A stretch of 64,000 bases of DNA, taken from the NCBI RefSeq assembly GCF_028369105.1, contig NZ_JAQNDO010000001.1:12060501-12124500 (forward strand). The letters run 5' to 3'. Shown in pieces: positions 25,763-35,364 of the stretch. The notes under the pieces are model-generated. The model had not been told where the DNA came from. It was given only the letters and a program-made list of their open reading frames with translations, and searched no databases. Every line of letters begins with the position of its first letter. The stretch's first letter is position 1. Origin of the DNA: Polyangium mundeleinium. Lineage in GTDB: Bacteria > Myxococcota_A > Polyangia > Polyangiales > Polyangiaceae. The translations under genes were made by a program, and so were the position numbers.

Positions 25763-27412
25763 ATGCGAAGCGTTGATGGAGCAGGGCCGCGCCCCAAGAC
25801 CGCGAGGGTTCTCGCGACGTGCCTCGTGGCCTTGGGCATGGGGCTCGTGTCGAGCGGTTGCCGCGTCGACGACAACGACATCCACCGCTGGGAGAACACG
25901 GCCCACGGCCCGAAAAAGCTCTGCGCCGTGCTGCTGTACGACAAGTACGACACCTCGCTCCGCGTCGAGAGCGCGCTGGCGCTGATCCGCATGAAGCCGC
26001 GATCCGGCAGGCGCCTCGCCTTCACGCAGATCGACAGCGAAGATCCGCCGGAGAACGAGGCCTGCAAAGGCAGCCTCGTCGACGTGCTCTCGGGCCTGCG
26101 CGCCGAGGTGCAAGCGCCGATCGTGTCGCAGCTCGTCTCCTCGATCATCGTGGAGCTGAAGCGCCCGCCGCCCGTCGCCCAGCCCGGGCAGCCAGCGCCC
26201 GCGGACGGATCGTTCCCGTACAAAGACGCGGCCTACGCGATGCTCGTGGCGGACAAGCCGCCGCTCGTCACGGACGAAGGCCTCAAGCAGACGCTGCGCG
26301 GCGCGCTCGTCGAGTGGGCGATGGCCGACTTCGAACGTCGCCTCGAAGCACGCGGGCAGGCCTACGGGATGGAGCAGCTCCTGCGCGTGATCGGGGCGGA
26401 AGCGGTCGTGGGGCTGCCGAAGCTCATGACGAAGGAGACGCGCAAGCTCGACGCCATGGCCTCGCTCGTGGCGGAGCTCGGCGACGCGAAGACGAAAGAA
26501 GCCGCGTCGGCGGCGCTCGTCGAGGTCGCGAAGTGGATCCTCTCGGACGACTGGACGAAGGTGCGCACGCCCGAGCTCAAGGACTCGAACGCGGCGCAGA
26601 AGCTCACGCCGACCGAGGAGCAGTTCAAGAAGCAGATCGATTCGCTCCAGGACGACGAGCTGATCAAGGTCTTCGCCTCGATGCGCAAGGTCGGCCAAAG
26701 GCCCGTGGTCGATCACCTGCTCGGCTTCGCGGCGCGCAAGGATCAGGCCGAGAAACGAAGGCAAACGGCGCTCGCCGCGCTCGAAGGGCACCTCAAGAAG
26801 GACAACGCCGACGACGTCAAGCGGATCCTCGAGATCGCGGGCAGCGACGCGCCCGACGTGGTGCTGGATCAAGCCTTCCGCCGCATCGGCGAGTTGCCCC
26901 GCGAGGCCGTCGTCGAGAAGCTCTACGCCCTGTTCAAGACCGACAAATGGAAGGTGCGCCGCGCCGCCGCGACGACCGTGCTCAAAATGTCGACGGTCAA
27001 GGACGTGGGCGAGTTCCTCGGGAAGCTCCCCGATGACAAAAATTTCGCCCTCGGCGAGGCGCTCACGTATGGCGCATATATGGGTGAGCTGAAGGAGGGC
27101 ACGCCCCTCGATGCGCTGAAGAAATACTTCGGCCCTGGATCACCCGCAGCGCGGACGAGCGCGATCGCGTATTATTTCACGTACGGGACGTCGGCGGACG
27201 TCTCCGCCCTGTCGTCGCTGGAGTCCGACGAGGGCAGGGCCCCGAAGTGCGACAGCGACCCCGACTGCAAATGGGTCTGCGATGTCCCGAAAGAGGGCAG
27301 CCAGGAGCGCGAGCAGAAAGAGATCAAGACGATCGGCGAGTTCGTCCGCCACTGCGTCGTGCCGGCCATGAAGGAGCGCAAACCCGACGCTGCCAAGGAG
27401 CAAAAGAAATGA
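25763..27412 (+). CDS. Lipoprotein with HEAT-like helical repeats
   Basis: A 549-aa protein with a lipobox LVSSGC (Cys about residue 33) after a twin-basic start. The body is built from repeated helical pairs (LRVESALALIRMKPRSG, LDAMASLVAELGDAKTKEAASAALVEVAKW, WKVRRAAATTVLKMSTVKDVGEFL) typical of HEAT/armadillo-like scaffolds. Four cysteines (KCDSDPDCKWVCD and RHC) sit near the C-terminus and may form disulfides in the periplasm. The tail is Lys-rich. I know no specific role. An FHA protein gene follows 113 bp downstream. Confidence 0.82.
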   Translation: MRSVDGAGPRPKTARVLATCLVALGMGLVSSGCRVDDNDIHRWENTAHGPKKLCAVLLYDKYDTSLRVESALALIRMKPRSGRRLAFTQIDSEDPPENEACKGSLVDVLSGLRAEVQAPIVSQLVSSIIVELKRPPPVAQPGQPAPADGSFPYKDAAYAMLVADKPPLVTDEGLKQTLRGALVEWAMADFERRLEARGQAYGMEQLLRVIGAEAVVGLPKLMTKETRKLDAMASLVAELGDAKTKEAASAALVEVAKWILSDDWTKVRTPELKDSNAAQKLTPTEEQFKKQIDSLQDDELIKVFASMRKVGQRPVVDHLLGFAARKDQAEKRRQTALAALEGHLKKDNADDVKRILEIAGSDAPDVVLDQAFRRIGELPREAVVEKLYALFKTDKWKVRRAAATTVLKMSTVKDVGEFLGKLPDDKNFALGEALTYGAYMGELKEGTPLDALKKYFGPGSPAARTSAIAYYFTYGTSADVSALSSLESDEGRAPKCDSDPDCKWVCDVPKEGSQEREQKEIKTIGEFVRHCVVPAMKERKPDAAKEQKK

Positions 27413-27525
27413 GCGGCCGAGCACGCCCCGGCGAGCGATCGCCGAGCGTGCCGCCCAGGTCTCGGAGGATCGGGATCGCCGGATCCTCAGCACGGCTCGG
27501 AACCATCGACGACGATTAGGGAAAA

Positions 27526-29255
27526 ATGAGCGCGGATCCGAACAAGAAGAGCGCAAGGACATTCCAGTGCCGCGACGTCCTCTGGGAGACGTTCGAACAG
27601 ATGGCACGCGAGCTGGAGTGCTCGATCGACTACCTCATCAACGAGTCGATGAAGCAGTACGCGCGGCAGCGCAGCTACAGCCCGCGTACACCGTTCCCCG
27701 GCGCGGTCCGCAACGAGTCGGCCCCCGGGAGCGGCAGCCCGATTCGACGCCGGGAATCCCCGCGCCGCCGCCGTCGCCGCCGCCGGGCTACCCGCCGGCC
27801 CCCGCCGCAGCCGCAGCCGCCATGCCCGCGGCGTACAGCTCGGCCCCGATGTCTCCCATGCCGCCCGCGCCGCCGCCCATGGTCGGCGCCCCGTCGGCGC
27901 AGCAGCCGCCGCCCATGCTCGGCGCGCCGCCTCCGCCGCCCTCGCCCTACGGGGGTGCGCCCCCGAGCCTCACGGGGACCGCAGGTCCGGGCGCGCCGCC
28001 CGCGCCTCCGCCCATGATGGGAGGCCCCGGCGCACCGCCCGCGCCGCCGCCCATGATGGGAGGACCGGGCCTCGGTGCGCCTCCGCCCATGATGGGAGGA
28101 CCGGGCCTCGGTGCGCCTCCGCCTCCACCGCCTTCGCCCTACGGCGCGCCGCCTCCGCCGCCCTCGCCCTACGGCGGTGCGCCCCCGAGCCTCACGGGGA
28201 CCGCAGGTCCGGGCGCGCCCCCCGGGCCTCCGCCCATGATGGGAGGAGCTCCGATGGGTGGTCCCCCGATGGGGGGTCCTCCGATGGGGGGTCCTCCGAT
28301 GGGTCCCCCGATGGGGGGTCCCCCGATGGGGGGTCCCCCCGGCCTCGGCGCGCCGCCGCCTCCGCCGCCTGGCCCCGCGACTGCGACGCCGCCTCCGCCT
28401 CCGCCGGGGACGACGCGTCCGCCGTCTGCCTCCATGACCGGCGCGCCGCCGCCGCCCCCGAAGCCGGCGAACCGGCCGCCTAGCGTCCCCGCGCCGCCGC
28501 CGGGACCGGGCATGCAGTCGCGCCCGAACGTGCCGCCGCCGCCGCCCACGGGCGCCGCGCGTCCCGGGGGTCCGCCCCCGCCCCCGCCGCCGAACCGGCA
28601 GACGATGGGCCCGGGTGCTCCGCCTCCGCTCACGCGTTCGGTGCCGCCCCCGGCCGCCACGCCGGTGCCCCCGATGGCGACTGGCGCTCCTCCGGCCCCG
28701 CCGTCGCTGGGCGCGCCGCCCCCGCCTCCGCCCGGCCCGATGATGGGTGCGCCGCCGCCCCCGCCGCCGGGCCCGATGATGGGCGCGCCGCCGCCCCCGC
28801 CGCCGGGCCCGATGATGGGTGCTCCGCCGCCCCCGCCGCCGGGACCTCCGTCGGCGATCGGCTTCGGGGCTCCGCCGCCGCCTCCGCCGCCGCAGTACGG
28901 CAACATGGCGCCGCCCGGCCCGCCGCCGGCTCCGCCCGCGCCTGCGCCTTCCGCGGCCGGCGGCATCCCGGGCGCGATCCCGCTCTTCGCCTACTACGGC
29001 GGCGAGCGGAGCGTCGTGAACAAGGACCGCTTCATCATCGGCCGCGGCAAGCAGTCGAGCGACCTGACGATCAAGGACCCGAACGTCTCGCGCCAGCACG
29101 CGATGGTCGAGTACCTGAACGGCCAGTACTACATGGTCGACATGGGCTCGACGAACGGCGTCGAGTTCAACGGCCAGCGCATCACGCGCAAGGCGATCGG
29201 TGAGGGCGACTCGTACCGGATCTGCGACCACGAGGTCCGGTTCTCCTACCGCTGA
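27526..29255 (+). CDS. FHA-domain protein, reading frame interrupted by a frameshift
   Basis: Two frames on this strand make one protein. From the ATG at 27526 the first frame encodes a ribbon-helix-helix-like start (RTFQCRDVLWETFEQMARE, LECSIDYLINESMKQYARQ). Downstream of about 27745 it becomes Arg-rich nonsense and ends at 28017. The second frame, offset by one base, carries from about 27740 a long Pro/Gly/Met linker with repeats of GPMMGAPPPPPP. It ends in a full FHA domain (VNKDRFIIGRGKQSSDLTI, VSRQHAMVEY, VDMGSTNGVEFNGQ) that binds phosphothreonine. The join must lie between about 27690 and 27745; the five-C run at 27722-27726 is the likeliest place for a lost base. This could be an assembly error, a real mutation or a programmed shift. 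If intact, the protein would be about 575 residues. Confidence 0.7.
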
Positions 29256-29274
29256 CGCGCTGATGGGGGTGGTC

Positions 29275-30591
29275 ATGGGTGGCTCGCGTGGACAAACCGT
29301 GCGAGCCACCCGTCACGCCCCGCCCCTCCTCTCCTTCACGCTCGCCGCGCTCCTCGTCACGGGACACGCCCGCGCCTCGAACGAGCTTCCCTGGGTCGCG
29401 CCCGAGACCGAGCCGCTGCCCCAGGGCATCGTCAGCGCGCGCATCCTCAAGGCCGATCAGCCGATCCTCGCCTCTCCGTGGGAAGGCGCGCCGCGCCGCG
29501 GCTCGGCCGCGCTCGACGTGCACCTTCCGATCTTCGCCGTGCGCCGCGGCCCGGGCTGCAAGGGCCGGTTCCTCTCGATCGGCCCGATCGCTTGGGTCTG
29601 CGAGGACGCCGTCGAGCTCGCGGAGACGCCCTTCGTGGACGCCGCCTACCGGTCGATCCGCGAGACCGCGGATGGTTTGCCCTTCCGGTACTACTTCGTC
29701 GGCCCCGACGGATCGTTTGCGTACAAAAAGCTTCACGCCGTCGACATCGGCGCGCCCGACATGCAACTCGAACCGGGGTTCGCGGTAGCGATCGTGGAAG
29801 AGCGCGTGGTCGAGGGCGCCCGCTACGGCCGCAGCCACAACGAGCTCTGGATCCCGATGCGCGACCTCGGCCCCGCGCGGCCGCTCGCCTTCCGCGGCGA
29901 AGAGATCAAGCCCGACGCGCCCGCGGACGCCTTGCCCTTCGCGTGGATCCTCGTCGACAAGGCGAAGGTGTTCTCGACGCCGGGCGCCCTCGGCAAGGTG
30001 GAGTCGAGCCGCGCGCGCTTCGAGCGTGTGCCCTTCTTCGAGGAGAAAAACGTCGGCGGCGCGCGCTTCTCGCGCATCGGTGAGAACGCGTGGGTCCGCT
30101 CGTCGGAGCTCCGCCATGCGACGATCGCGCCGCCGCCGCCCGAGGTCGACGTCGCTGCGGGCGAGAAGTGGATCGACGTCGAGCTCGAAAGCCAGACGCT
30201 CGTCGCCTACGAGGGCAAACGCCCGGTGTTCGCAACGCTCGTCTCGACGGGCAAGGGCCGCGAAGGATCGGCCACGGCCACGCCGCGCGGCACGTCGCGG
30301 ATCTGGGCGAAGCTCTTCACGTCGAACATGGACAACCTCGAAGACGAAGGCGCGACGCGGTACTACCGGATGGAAGACGTGCCGTGGGTGCAGTTCTTCT
30401 CCAAGGGCGTAGGCCTGCACGGCGCGTTCTGGCATCGCTCGTTCGGCCACGTGCGCAGCCACGGCTGCGTGAACCTCGCGCCGCTCGACGCGCAGCGGCT
30501 CTTCTTCTGGACCACGCCGCGTGTGCCCGCCGGATGGACGGCCGCCTTGCCGAGCACACACGACGTGGGCACCGTCGTGCGTGTACGCTAG
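29275..30591 (+). CDS. L,D-transpeptidase (YkuD domain)
   Basis: A 438-aa exported enzyme. A signal sequence (PLLSFTLAALLVTGHARA) leads into two SH3-like or unknown domains. The C-terminal YkuD domain begins near WIDVELESQTLVAYEGKRPV. Its catalytic signature GLHGAFWHRSFG and RSHGCVNLAPLDA provides the His and the nucleophilic Cys. Such enzymes make 3-3 peptidoglycan crosslinks or attach lipoproteins to the wall. I chose the ATG at 29275 because GGGGGTGG precedes it; the in-frame ATG at 29263 has no ribosome site. It lies 19 bp after the FHA gene and 12 bp before the UbiB-like gene, so the three may be co-transcribed. Confidence 0.88.
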   Translation: MGGSRGQTVRATRHAPPLLSFTLAALLVTGHARASNELPWVAPETEPLPQGIVSARILKADQPILASPWEGAPRRGSAALDVHLPIFAVRRGPGCKGRFLSIGPIAWVCEDAVELAETPFVDAAYRSIRETADGLPFRYYFVGPDGSFAYKKLHAVDIGAPDMQLEPGFAVAIVEERVVEGARYGRSHNELWIPMRDLGPARPLAFRGEEIKPDAPADALPFAWILVDKAKVFSTPGALGKVESSRARFERVPFFEEKNVGGARFSRIGENAWVRSSELRHATIAPPPPEVDVAAGEKWIDVELESQTLVAYEGKRPVFATLVSTGKGREGSATATPRGTSRIWAKLFTSNMDNLEDEGATRYYRMEDVPWVQFFSKGVGLHGAFWHRSFGHVRSHGCVNLAPLDAQRLFFWTTPRVPAGWTAALPSTHDVGTVVRVR

Positions 30592-30603
30592 AGAGCGCAC
30601 CGC

Positions 30604-32331
30604 ATGGTCTCGATCGTCAACGCTGTTCGTGATCTCGGCCGCCTGCGCCAGATCTACGTCGTGCTCGTTCGTCACGGCTTCGGCGAGCTCGCGCAGCGGC
30701 TCGGGCTCGGCGGTCGTGGACGCGCGCAAACCTTGCCCGAACTCCCCGCAGGCAGCGACGCGAGCGACGCGCTGGTCGAGGCGGTCGAGGCGCCCGAGGC
30801 CGACGCGAAGCGCGGCGAGGAAGAACGACGGCGCATCTCGCTGCCCGAGCGCGTGCGGCTCGTGTGCATGGATCTCGGCCCCTCGTTCGTGAAGCTCGGC
30901 CAGATCGCCTCCACGCGCCCCGACGTCCTGCCGAACGACTGGATCCTCGAACTGAAGAAGCTCCAGGACGAGGTGAACCCGCTCCCGTGGAGCGACATCA
31001 AGGGCGCGGTCGAGGCCTCGCTCGGCGCGCCGATCGAGGACGTCTACGAGGGCTTCGAGGAAAAACCTCTCGCCGCGGCCTCGATCGGCCAGGTGCACCG
31101 CGCCGTGCTCAAGCACGCGGATGGCCCGCAAGAGGTCGTCGTGAAGGTGCAGCGACCCGGCGTGCGCACGACCGTCGCGCGTGACCTCGAACTCTTGCAT
31201 GCGCTCGCGAAGCTCATCGAGCGCACGATCCCCGAATCGTCCTTGTACCAACCCTCGGCGCTCGTCGATCAGTTCGACCGTGCGATCACGAGCGAGCTCG
31301 ACTTCGCGCTCGAGGCCGAACACGCCGAGAAGTTCGCGCGGAACTTCGCGGGCCACCCGCACGCGCGTTTCCCGCGTGTCTACCGCGAGGCCTCCTCGAA
31401 GACCGTGCTCACGCTGGAGCTCCTCCCCGGCGGAAAGGTCTACGACGAGATCCGCCACCATGGGCACAAGGGCCCGGCGATCGCGCAGGCCGCGGTCGGC
31501 ATCGTCGTGAAGATGATCTTCGAGGACGGGTTTTTCCACGCGGACCCGCACCCTGGAAACATCTTGATCTCCGGCGATCCTGACAGCCCCACGATCGGGC
31601 TCATCGATCTCGGCATGGTCGGCCGTTTGTCGCCGGAGATGCGCGACAAGACGCTCGACCTGATGATCGCGGCGGTTCGTCAGGACCACCTCGGCGTCGC
31701 GGACGCGCTCTACGCGATTGGCACGCCGACGAAGAAGATCGACATGCGCGCCTACCGCGCCGAGGTGAGCCTCTTGGCCGAGAAGTACGTCGGCAGGCCG
31801 CTCAAGGAGATCGACGTGGCCGCGATGATCAGCGACCTCATGCGCGGCGCGGCCAAATACGGCATCGAGATCCCGCCCGACTTCCTGCTCGTCGGCAAGG
31901 CGATCATGACGATCGAAGGCGTTGGCAAGGAGATCGATCCGGACCTCGACGTCTTTGGCGTCGCTCGTCCGTTTTTCCTCGATCTCCTGCGCAAACGTTA
32001 CTCGCCCGAGCGCATCGGCATGGAGCTCTGGCGCGGCGTCGAGCGCCTTTCCGGCGCTGCCTACGACATGCCGCAGCAGCTCCGCGAGATCTTCGACGAC
32101 CTGCGCCTCGGGCGGCTGACCTTACGCACCACCGATCCGACCCTCCCGCGGACGGTCGATCGCCTTGGACGTCGCCTCTTCGCGGGCCTCGTCGTGGCGA
32201 CCTTCGTCTTCGCGGGGACGTGGCTGCTTCAAACGGATCGGAAGGACCCGCTCGGCATCACGCTCCTCGTCTTCGGCGTGCTCGTGATGTTCGGGCACGT
32301 CGTCCTCGACGTGCTCCGCCACCTCCGTTAG
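30604..32331 (+). CDS. ubiB: ABC1/UbiB-family atypical kinase
   Basis: A 575-aa membrane protein of the UbiB/COQ8 family, needed for quinone biosynthesis in model bacteria. Family signatures are all present: KxGQ region SFVKLGQIASTRPDVLP (about residue 95), the Ala-rich nucleotide loop AAASIGQVHRA, the ion-pair lysine in VVVKVQRPG, catalytic HADPHPGN and the metal-binding LIDLGMVG. Two hydrophobic helices end the protein (LFAGLVVATFVFAGTWLL and GITLLVFGVLVMFGHVV). No other quinone genes are nearby, so the symbol rests on family only. It converges on atpE with a 98-bp gap in which I see no clear hairpin. Confidence 0.87.
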   Translation: MVSIVNAVRDLGRLRQIYVVLVRHGFGELAQRLGLGGRGRAQTLPELPAGSDASDALVEAVEAPEADAKRGEEERRRISLPERVRLVCMDLGPSFVKLGQIASTRPDVLPNDWILELKKLQDEVNPLPWSDIKGAVEASLGAPIEDVYEGFEEKPLAAASIGQVHRAVLKHADGPQEVVVKVQRPGVRTTVARDLELLHALAKLIERTIPESSLYQPSALVDQFDRAITSELDFALEAEHAEKFARNFAGHPHARFPRVYREASSKTVLTLELLPGGKVYDEIRHHGHKGPAIAQAAVGIVVKMIFEDGFFHADPHPGNILISGDPDSPTIGLIDLGMVGRLSPEMRDKTLDLMIAAVRQDHLGVADALYAIGTPTKKIDMRAYRAEVSLLAEKYVGRPLKEIDVAAMISDLMRGAAKYGIEIPPDFLLVGKAIMTIEGVGKEIDPDLDVFGVARPFFLDLLRKRYSPERIGMELWRGVERLSGAAYDMPQQLREIFDDLRLGRLTLRTTDPTLPRTVDRLGRRLFAGLVVATFVFAGTWLLQTDRKDPLGITLLVFGVLVMFGHVVLDVLRHLR

Positions 32332-32429
32332 CCGCCAACTGCATCAGGCCGCCACATGCGCAGCAGGGCGCCGAGCTTCCTCGACGCCCTGCTTCGCGGC
32401 CCGGTGAAGTCCGCGCGCGGCCTGTCTGA

Positions 32430-32771
<342 letters not shown>

Positions 32772-32954
32772 CCGATTCTGCTCCTTTCAGGCCACGCGCC
32801 CCCATGGGGGGCTGCATGCATCAATCGAGACGACCCGCGGGGTTCGGGGGGACCGACTCTTCGGTCTCACGTCCTCGAGGGCTCGGGGGCTTCGCTTCGG
32901 GCGGCCCCGCTCTAATCCGAATCTGACGGTTTGGCTAGGGACTTTTTGAGGATT

Positions 32955-32974
32955 CCACCGCGATCTTCCGGTGG
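32955..32974 (-). other. Hairpin between atpB and atpE
   Basis: CCACCG and CGGTGG (6-bp stem, 8-nt loop) lie just after the atpB stop. Together with the long gap and the strong ribosome site of atpE this may be an attenuator or an RNA-processing site that sets the high c:a ratio. The rest of the gap also holds a GCCCCCATGGGGGGC palindrome near 32801-32815. Confidence 0.4.
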
Positions 32975-32981
32975 GGGCGCC

Positions 32982-33755
32982 TCAGTGGTGGTCTGCGTGG
33001 TGGTGCTCCGTGGCGAGGCCGATGTAGATGCTGCTGAGCAGGCAGAACACCAGCGTCTGCACGACGATCACGATGAGCCCGAGCATCATCACGGGCAGCG
33101 GCAGGAAGATCGCCACGAGACCGAAGAAGACCGAGGCGATGAGGTGGTCGACCGCGATGTTGACCATCAGACGCACGCTGAGCGTGATCGGACGGACGCA
33201 CGTCGAGATGACCTCGATCGGGAAGATGAGCGGCGCGAGGTACCACTTCGGCCCCGCGAGGTGCGCGATGTAGCTCCAGCCGTTCTCCTTGATGCCCCAG
33301 ATGTTGAAGGAGAGGAAGACGAGCAGCGCGCAGCCGAGCGTGACGTTCAGGCTGGACGTGGGCGGCGAGAAGCCGGGGATCAGGCCCGAGACGTTCGAGA
33401 AGAAGATGAAGCCCGCGGCGCCGCCGATCAGCGGGAAGTACCGCTTGGCGTTCTCCGGCCCCATCACGTCCTTGGCCATGTCGTAGAAGTAGCCAAAGAA
33501 CGCCTCGAAGAACGTGCGCAGGCTGAGGCGATCGTCCGGGACCACCGACTCGTCGAGCCGCCGGAACTTCGAGCGCACCGACATCGCCATCGCGATGAAC
33601 ACGATGACGATGAGCAGGCTCGCGAAGATCGGCTCGACCGAGTGGTAGCTCATCGGCTCGTGACCGATGAAGCTGTAGCCGAGGTTCTTCGCGTTCTCGC
33701 GGAGACCAGGGAGGTGGGCCAGGAGGAAGGTCAGAAAACCAGTATGCTCGGGCAT
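32982..33755 (-). CDS. atpB: ATP synthase F0 subunit a
   Basis: A 257-aa membrane subunit forming the ion half-channels. The essential Arg is in RPITLSVRLMVNIAVDHLI (about residue 200), followed by conserved C-terminal helices (IVIVVQTLVFCLLSSIYIGLA). A His-rich tail (TEHHHADHH) is unusual. I chose the ATG at 33755 (MPEHTGFLTF) because the in-frame ATG at 33788 adds a poor leader running toward the upstream gene. It follows the atpI-like gene by 60 bp. Confidence 0.95.
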   Translation of the reverse strand: MPEHTGFLTFLLAHLPGLRENAKNLGYSFIGHEPMSYHSVEPIFASLLIVIVFIAMAMSVRSKFRRLDESVVPDDRLSLRTFFEAFFGYFYDMAKDVMGPENAKRYFPLIGGAAGFIFFSNVSGLIPGFSPPTSSLNVTLGCALLVFLSFNIWGIKENGWSYIAHLAGPKWYLAPLIFPIEVISTCVRPITLSVRLMVNIAVDHLIASVFFGLVAIFLPLPVMMLGLIVIVVQTLVFCLLSSIYIGLATEHHHADHH

Positions 33756-33815
33756 GACCGTCGTCGCTCCATCACCGGAGCGCTCCAATCTCGAACTCGT
33801 ACTCGCTGCTCGATC

Positions 33816-34304
33816 TCAGGGCTCGTTCGAGGGGTCCCCCTCGTCGGCGGGCCTCGCCTTTAGCACATCTTTGCGCGGCGCGTCCCCGAAAGATCTGCGC
33901 TTTGGATCACCCTCCGGGAAGTCGTCCGGGGGCTTCGGGCCAAACAGCGTCCCCACCGTGATCCCGATGGGCAGCGCCCCATACCCCACGATGAGGGAGA
34001 GGCCCGACGCAATCCCGCTGCGCAGAATGAGCCAAACCCCGCCCAGCAAAAGCGCGAGCTTCAACGTGGCGATGACCGCCCAGGGCGCGGTGTTTCCCCG
34101 CCGGGACAAAAACGCCTCGCCCACCTGCGCGAACACCCACAGGTTCACGGGCGCCAGCGCCCCGCCGATGGCCACGCCGATCCCGAACCGCGGCCCGCCG
34201 AGCGCAAACGAGCCGATCGTCAAGACGACCGCCGACCCGATCACCCCGGCGAGCGCCCCGCGCATCGGCGCGTCGAGCTTGGAAGGCTTTTCCGCGTCGC
34301 TCAT
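33816..34304 (-). CDS. atpI: ATP synthase subunit I family protein (AtpI-like)
   Basis: A 162-aa protein with four hydrophobic segments (GALAGVIGSAVVLTIGSFAL; FGIGVAIGGALAPVNLWVFA; AVIATLKLALLLGGVWLIL; SLIVGYGALPIGITVGTLFG). The central helix with TLKLALLLGG is characteristic of the ATP synthase I chain, an assembly aid for the c-ring. The tail is charged and disordered. It overlaps the upstream atpZ-like gene by 4 bp (ATGA), and its place directly before atpB supports the call. Confidence 0.8.
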   Translation of the reverse strand: MSDAEKPSKLDAPMRGALAGVIGSAVVLTIGSFALGGPRFGIGVAIGGALAPVNLWVFAQVGEAFLSRRGNTAPWAVIATLKLALLLGGVWLILRSGIASGLSLIVGYGALPIGITVGTLFGPKPPDDFPEGDPKRRSFGDAPRKDVLKARPADEGDPSNEP

Positions 34305-34702
34305 CCGCCTCGCCTCCCGTCGGATTCGCCGTCGCTCGCGCCTTCGTCGTCCTTCGCGACGTTCGTGTCTTCGTCGCTCGCGCTCGTGATCGGCGCCTCG
34401 TCCTTGCGCTCGTCGGGCGCGTCGTAGCGCGGAAGCGGATTGCCCTGCTCGCGCTCCTCGCGCTCGGCCTGGGCCTTCATCTCGCGGAGCGCGCGCTGAA
34501 ACGCCCTCACGGCCGCGCCGATGCCGAAGCAGAAGCCGAGGACCGCGAGGTACGGCTCGGTGCCGAACTTGCCGTCGAGCCAGCGGCCGCCGAAGTAGCC
34601 GAACGCGATCGACAGGACGACCTCGAGCCCGATGGTCCCGAGGCTGCCGACGCCGCGCCACTCCTCCACCTTCGGCGGGCGCTTGCGCTCCTTGCCGTTC
34701 AC
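34301..34702 (-). CDS. AtpZ/AtpI-type small membrane protein of the ATP synthase operon
   Basis: A 133-aa protein with two membrane helices (GSLGTIGLEVVLSIAFGYFG, then YLAVLGFCFGIGAAVRAF) separated by GRWLDGKFGTEP. This is the hallmark of the AtpZ family encoded next to AtpI in many atp operons and proposed to carry Mg2+ or Ca2+ for the ATP synthase. The C-terminal 60 residues are very acidic. The start is GTG at 34702, overlapping the rdgB stop (GTGA). Confidence 0.8.
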   Translation of the reverse strand: MNGKERKRPPKVEEWRGVGSLGTIGLEVVLSIAFGYFGGRWLDGKFGTEPYLAVLGFCFGIGAAVRAFQRALREMKAQAEREEREQGNPLPRYDAPDERKDEAPITSASDEDTNVAKDDEGASDGESDGRRGG

Positions 34703-35364
34703 CGCTCGCCTACCACGCGCGTCGTCGTCGCGCGCCGATTCTCGATCAACGCCTCCAGCACGGGCCGCATCGCGCGCGCTGCTTCGGCGCGGTGGCTGAT
34801 GCGGTTCTTCTCGTCGTCGCCGAGCTCCGCCATCGTGCGACCGTCGCCTTTGACGATGAAGAGCGGATCGTATCCGAAGCCGCCCGCGCCGCGCGCCTGC
34901 TGCGCGATCGTCCCCTCGCAGCGGCCCTCGCAGATGACCTCGGGCTGCACCTCGTTCCACGGATCGAGCAGCACCATCGTGCAGCGGAAGCGCGCCGTGC
35001 GGTGCTCGTCGTCGATCTCTTCGAGCGCCGCGAGCAGCGCCGCGTTGTTCTCCGAGTCGGTCGCGCCTTCCTTGGCGAAGCGCGCCGAGCGCACGCCGGG
35101 ACGACCCGCGAGCGCGTCGACCTCGAGCCCCGCGTCCTCCGCGAGCGTCACCATCATCGCGGCCTCGGACGCCGTGCGCGCCTTGATCAGGGCGTTGTCC
35201 ACGAACGTCGCGCCGTCCTCGATGATCGGCGGCAGATCGGGCAGCACCTGCGAGAGCGGCAGGAGCTTGATGGGCAGGTCGGCGAAGATCGCCAGAAGCT
35301 CCGCGAGCTTTCCGCGGTTCGTCGTGGCAACGAGGATCGAGAGCGGCAGGTTCGGCTCGCTCAT
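34699..35364 (-). CDS. rdgB: XTP/dITP diphosphatase (RdgB/HAM1)
   Basis: A 221-aa house-cleaning pyrophosphatase that hydrolyses ITP, dITP and XTP to monophosphates, keeping deaminated purines out of DNA. Family landmarks: ILVATTNRGKLAEL near the N-terminus, TFVDNALIKARTA, LAEDAGLEVDALAGRPGVRSARF, GAGGFGYDPLF and the C-terminal ISHRAEAARAM. It is embedded between rph and the atp genes with 4-bp overlaps on both sides. Confidence 0.95.
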   Translation of the reverse strand: MSEPNLPLSILVATTNRGKLAELLAIFADLPIKLLPLSQVLPDLPPIIEDGATFVDNALIKARTASEAAMMVTLAEDAGLEVDALAGRPGVRSARFAKEGATDSENNAALLAALEEIDDEHRTARFRCTMVLLDPWNEVQPEVICEGRCEGTIAQQARGAGGFGYDPLFIVKGDGRTMAELGDDEKNRISHRAEAARAMRPVLEALIENRRATTTRVVGER

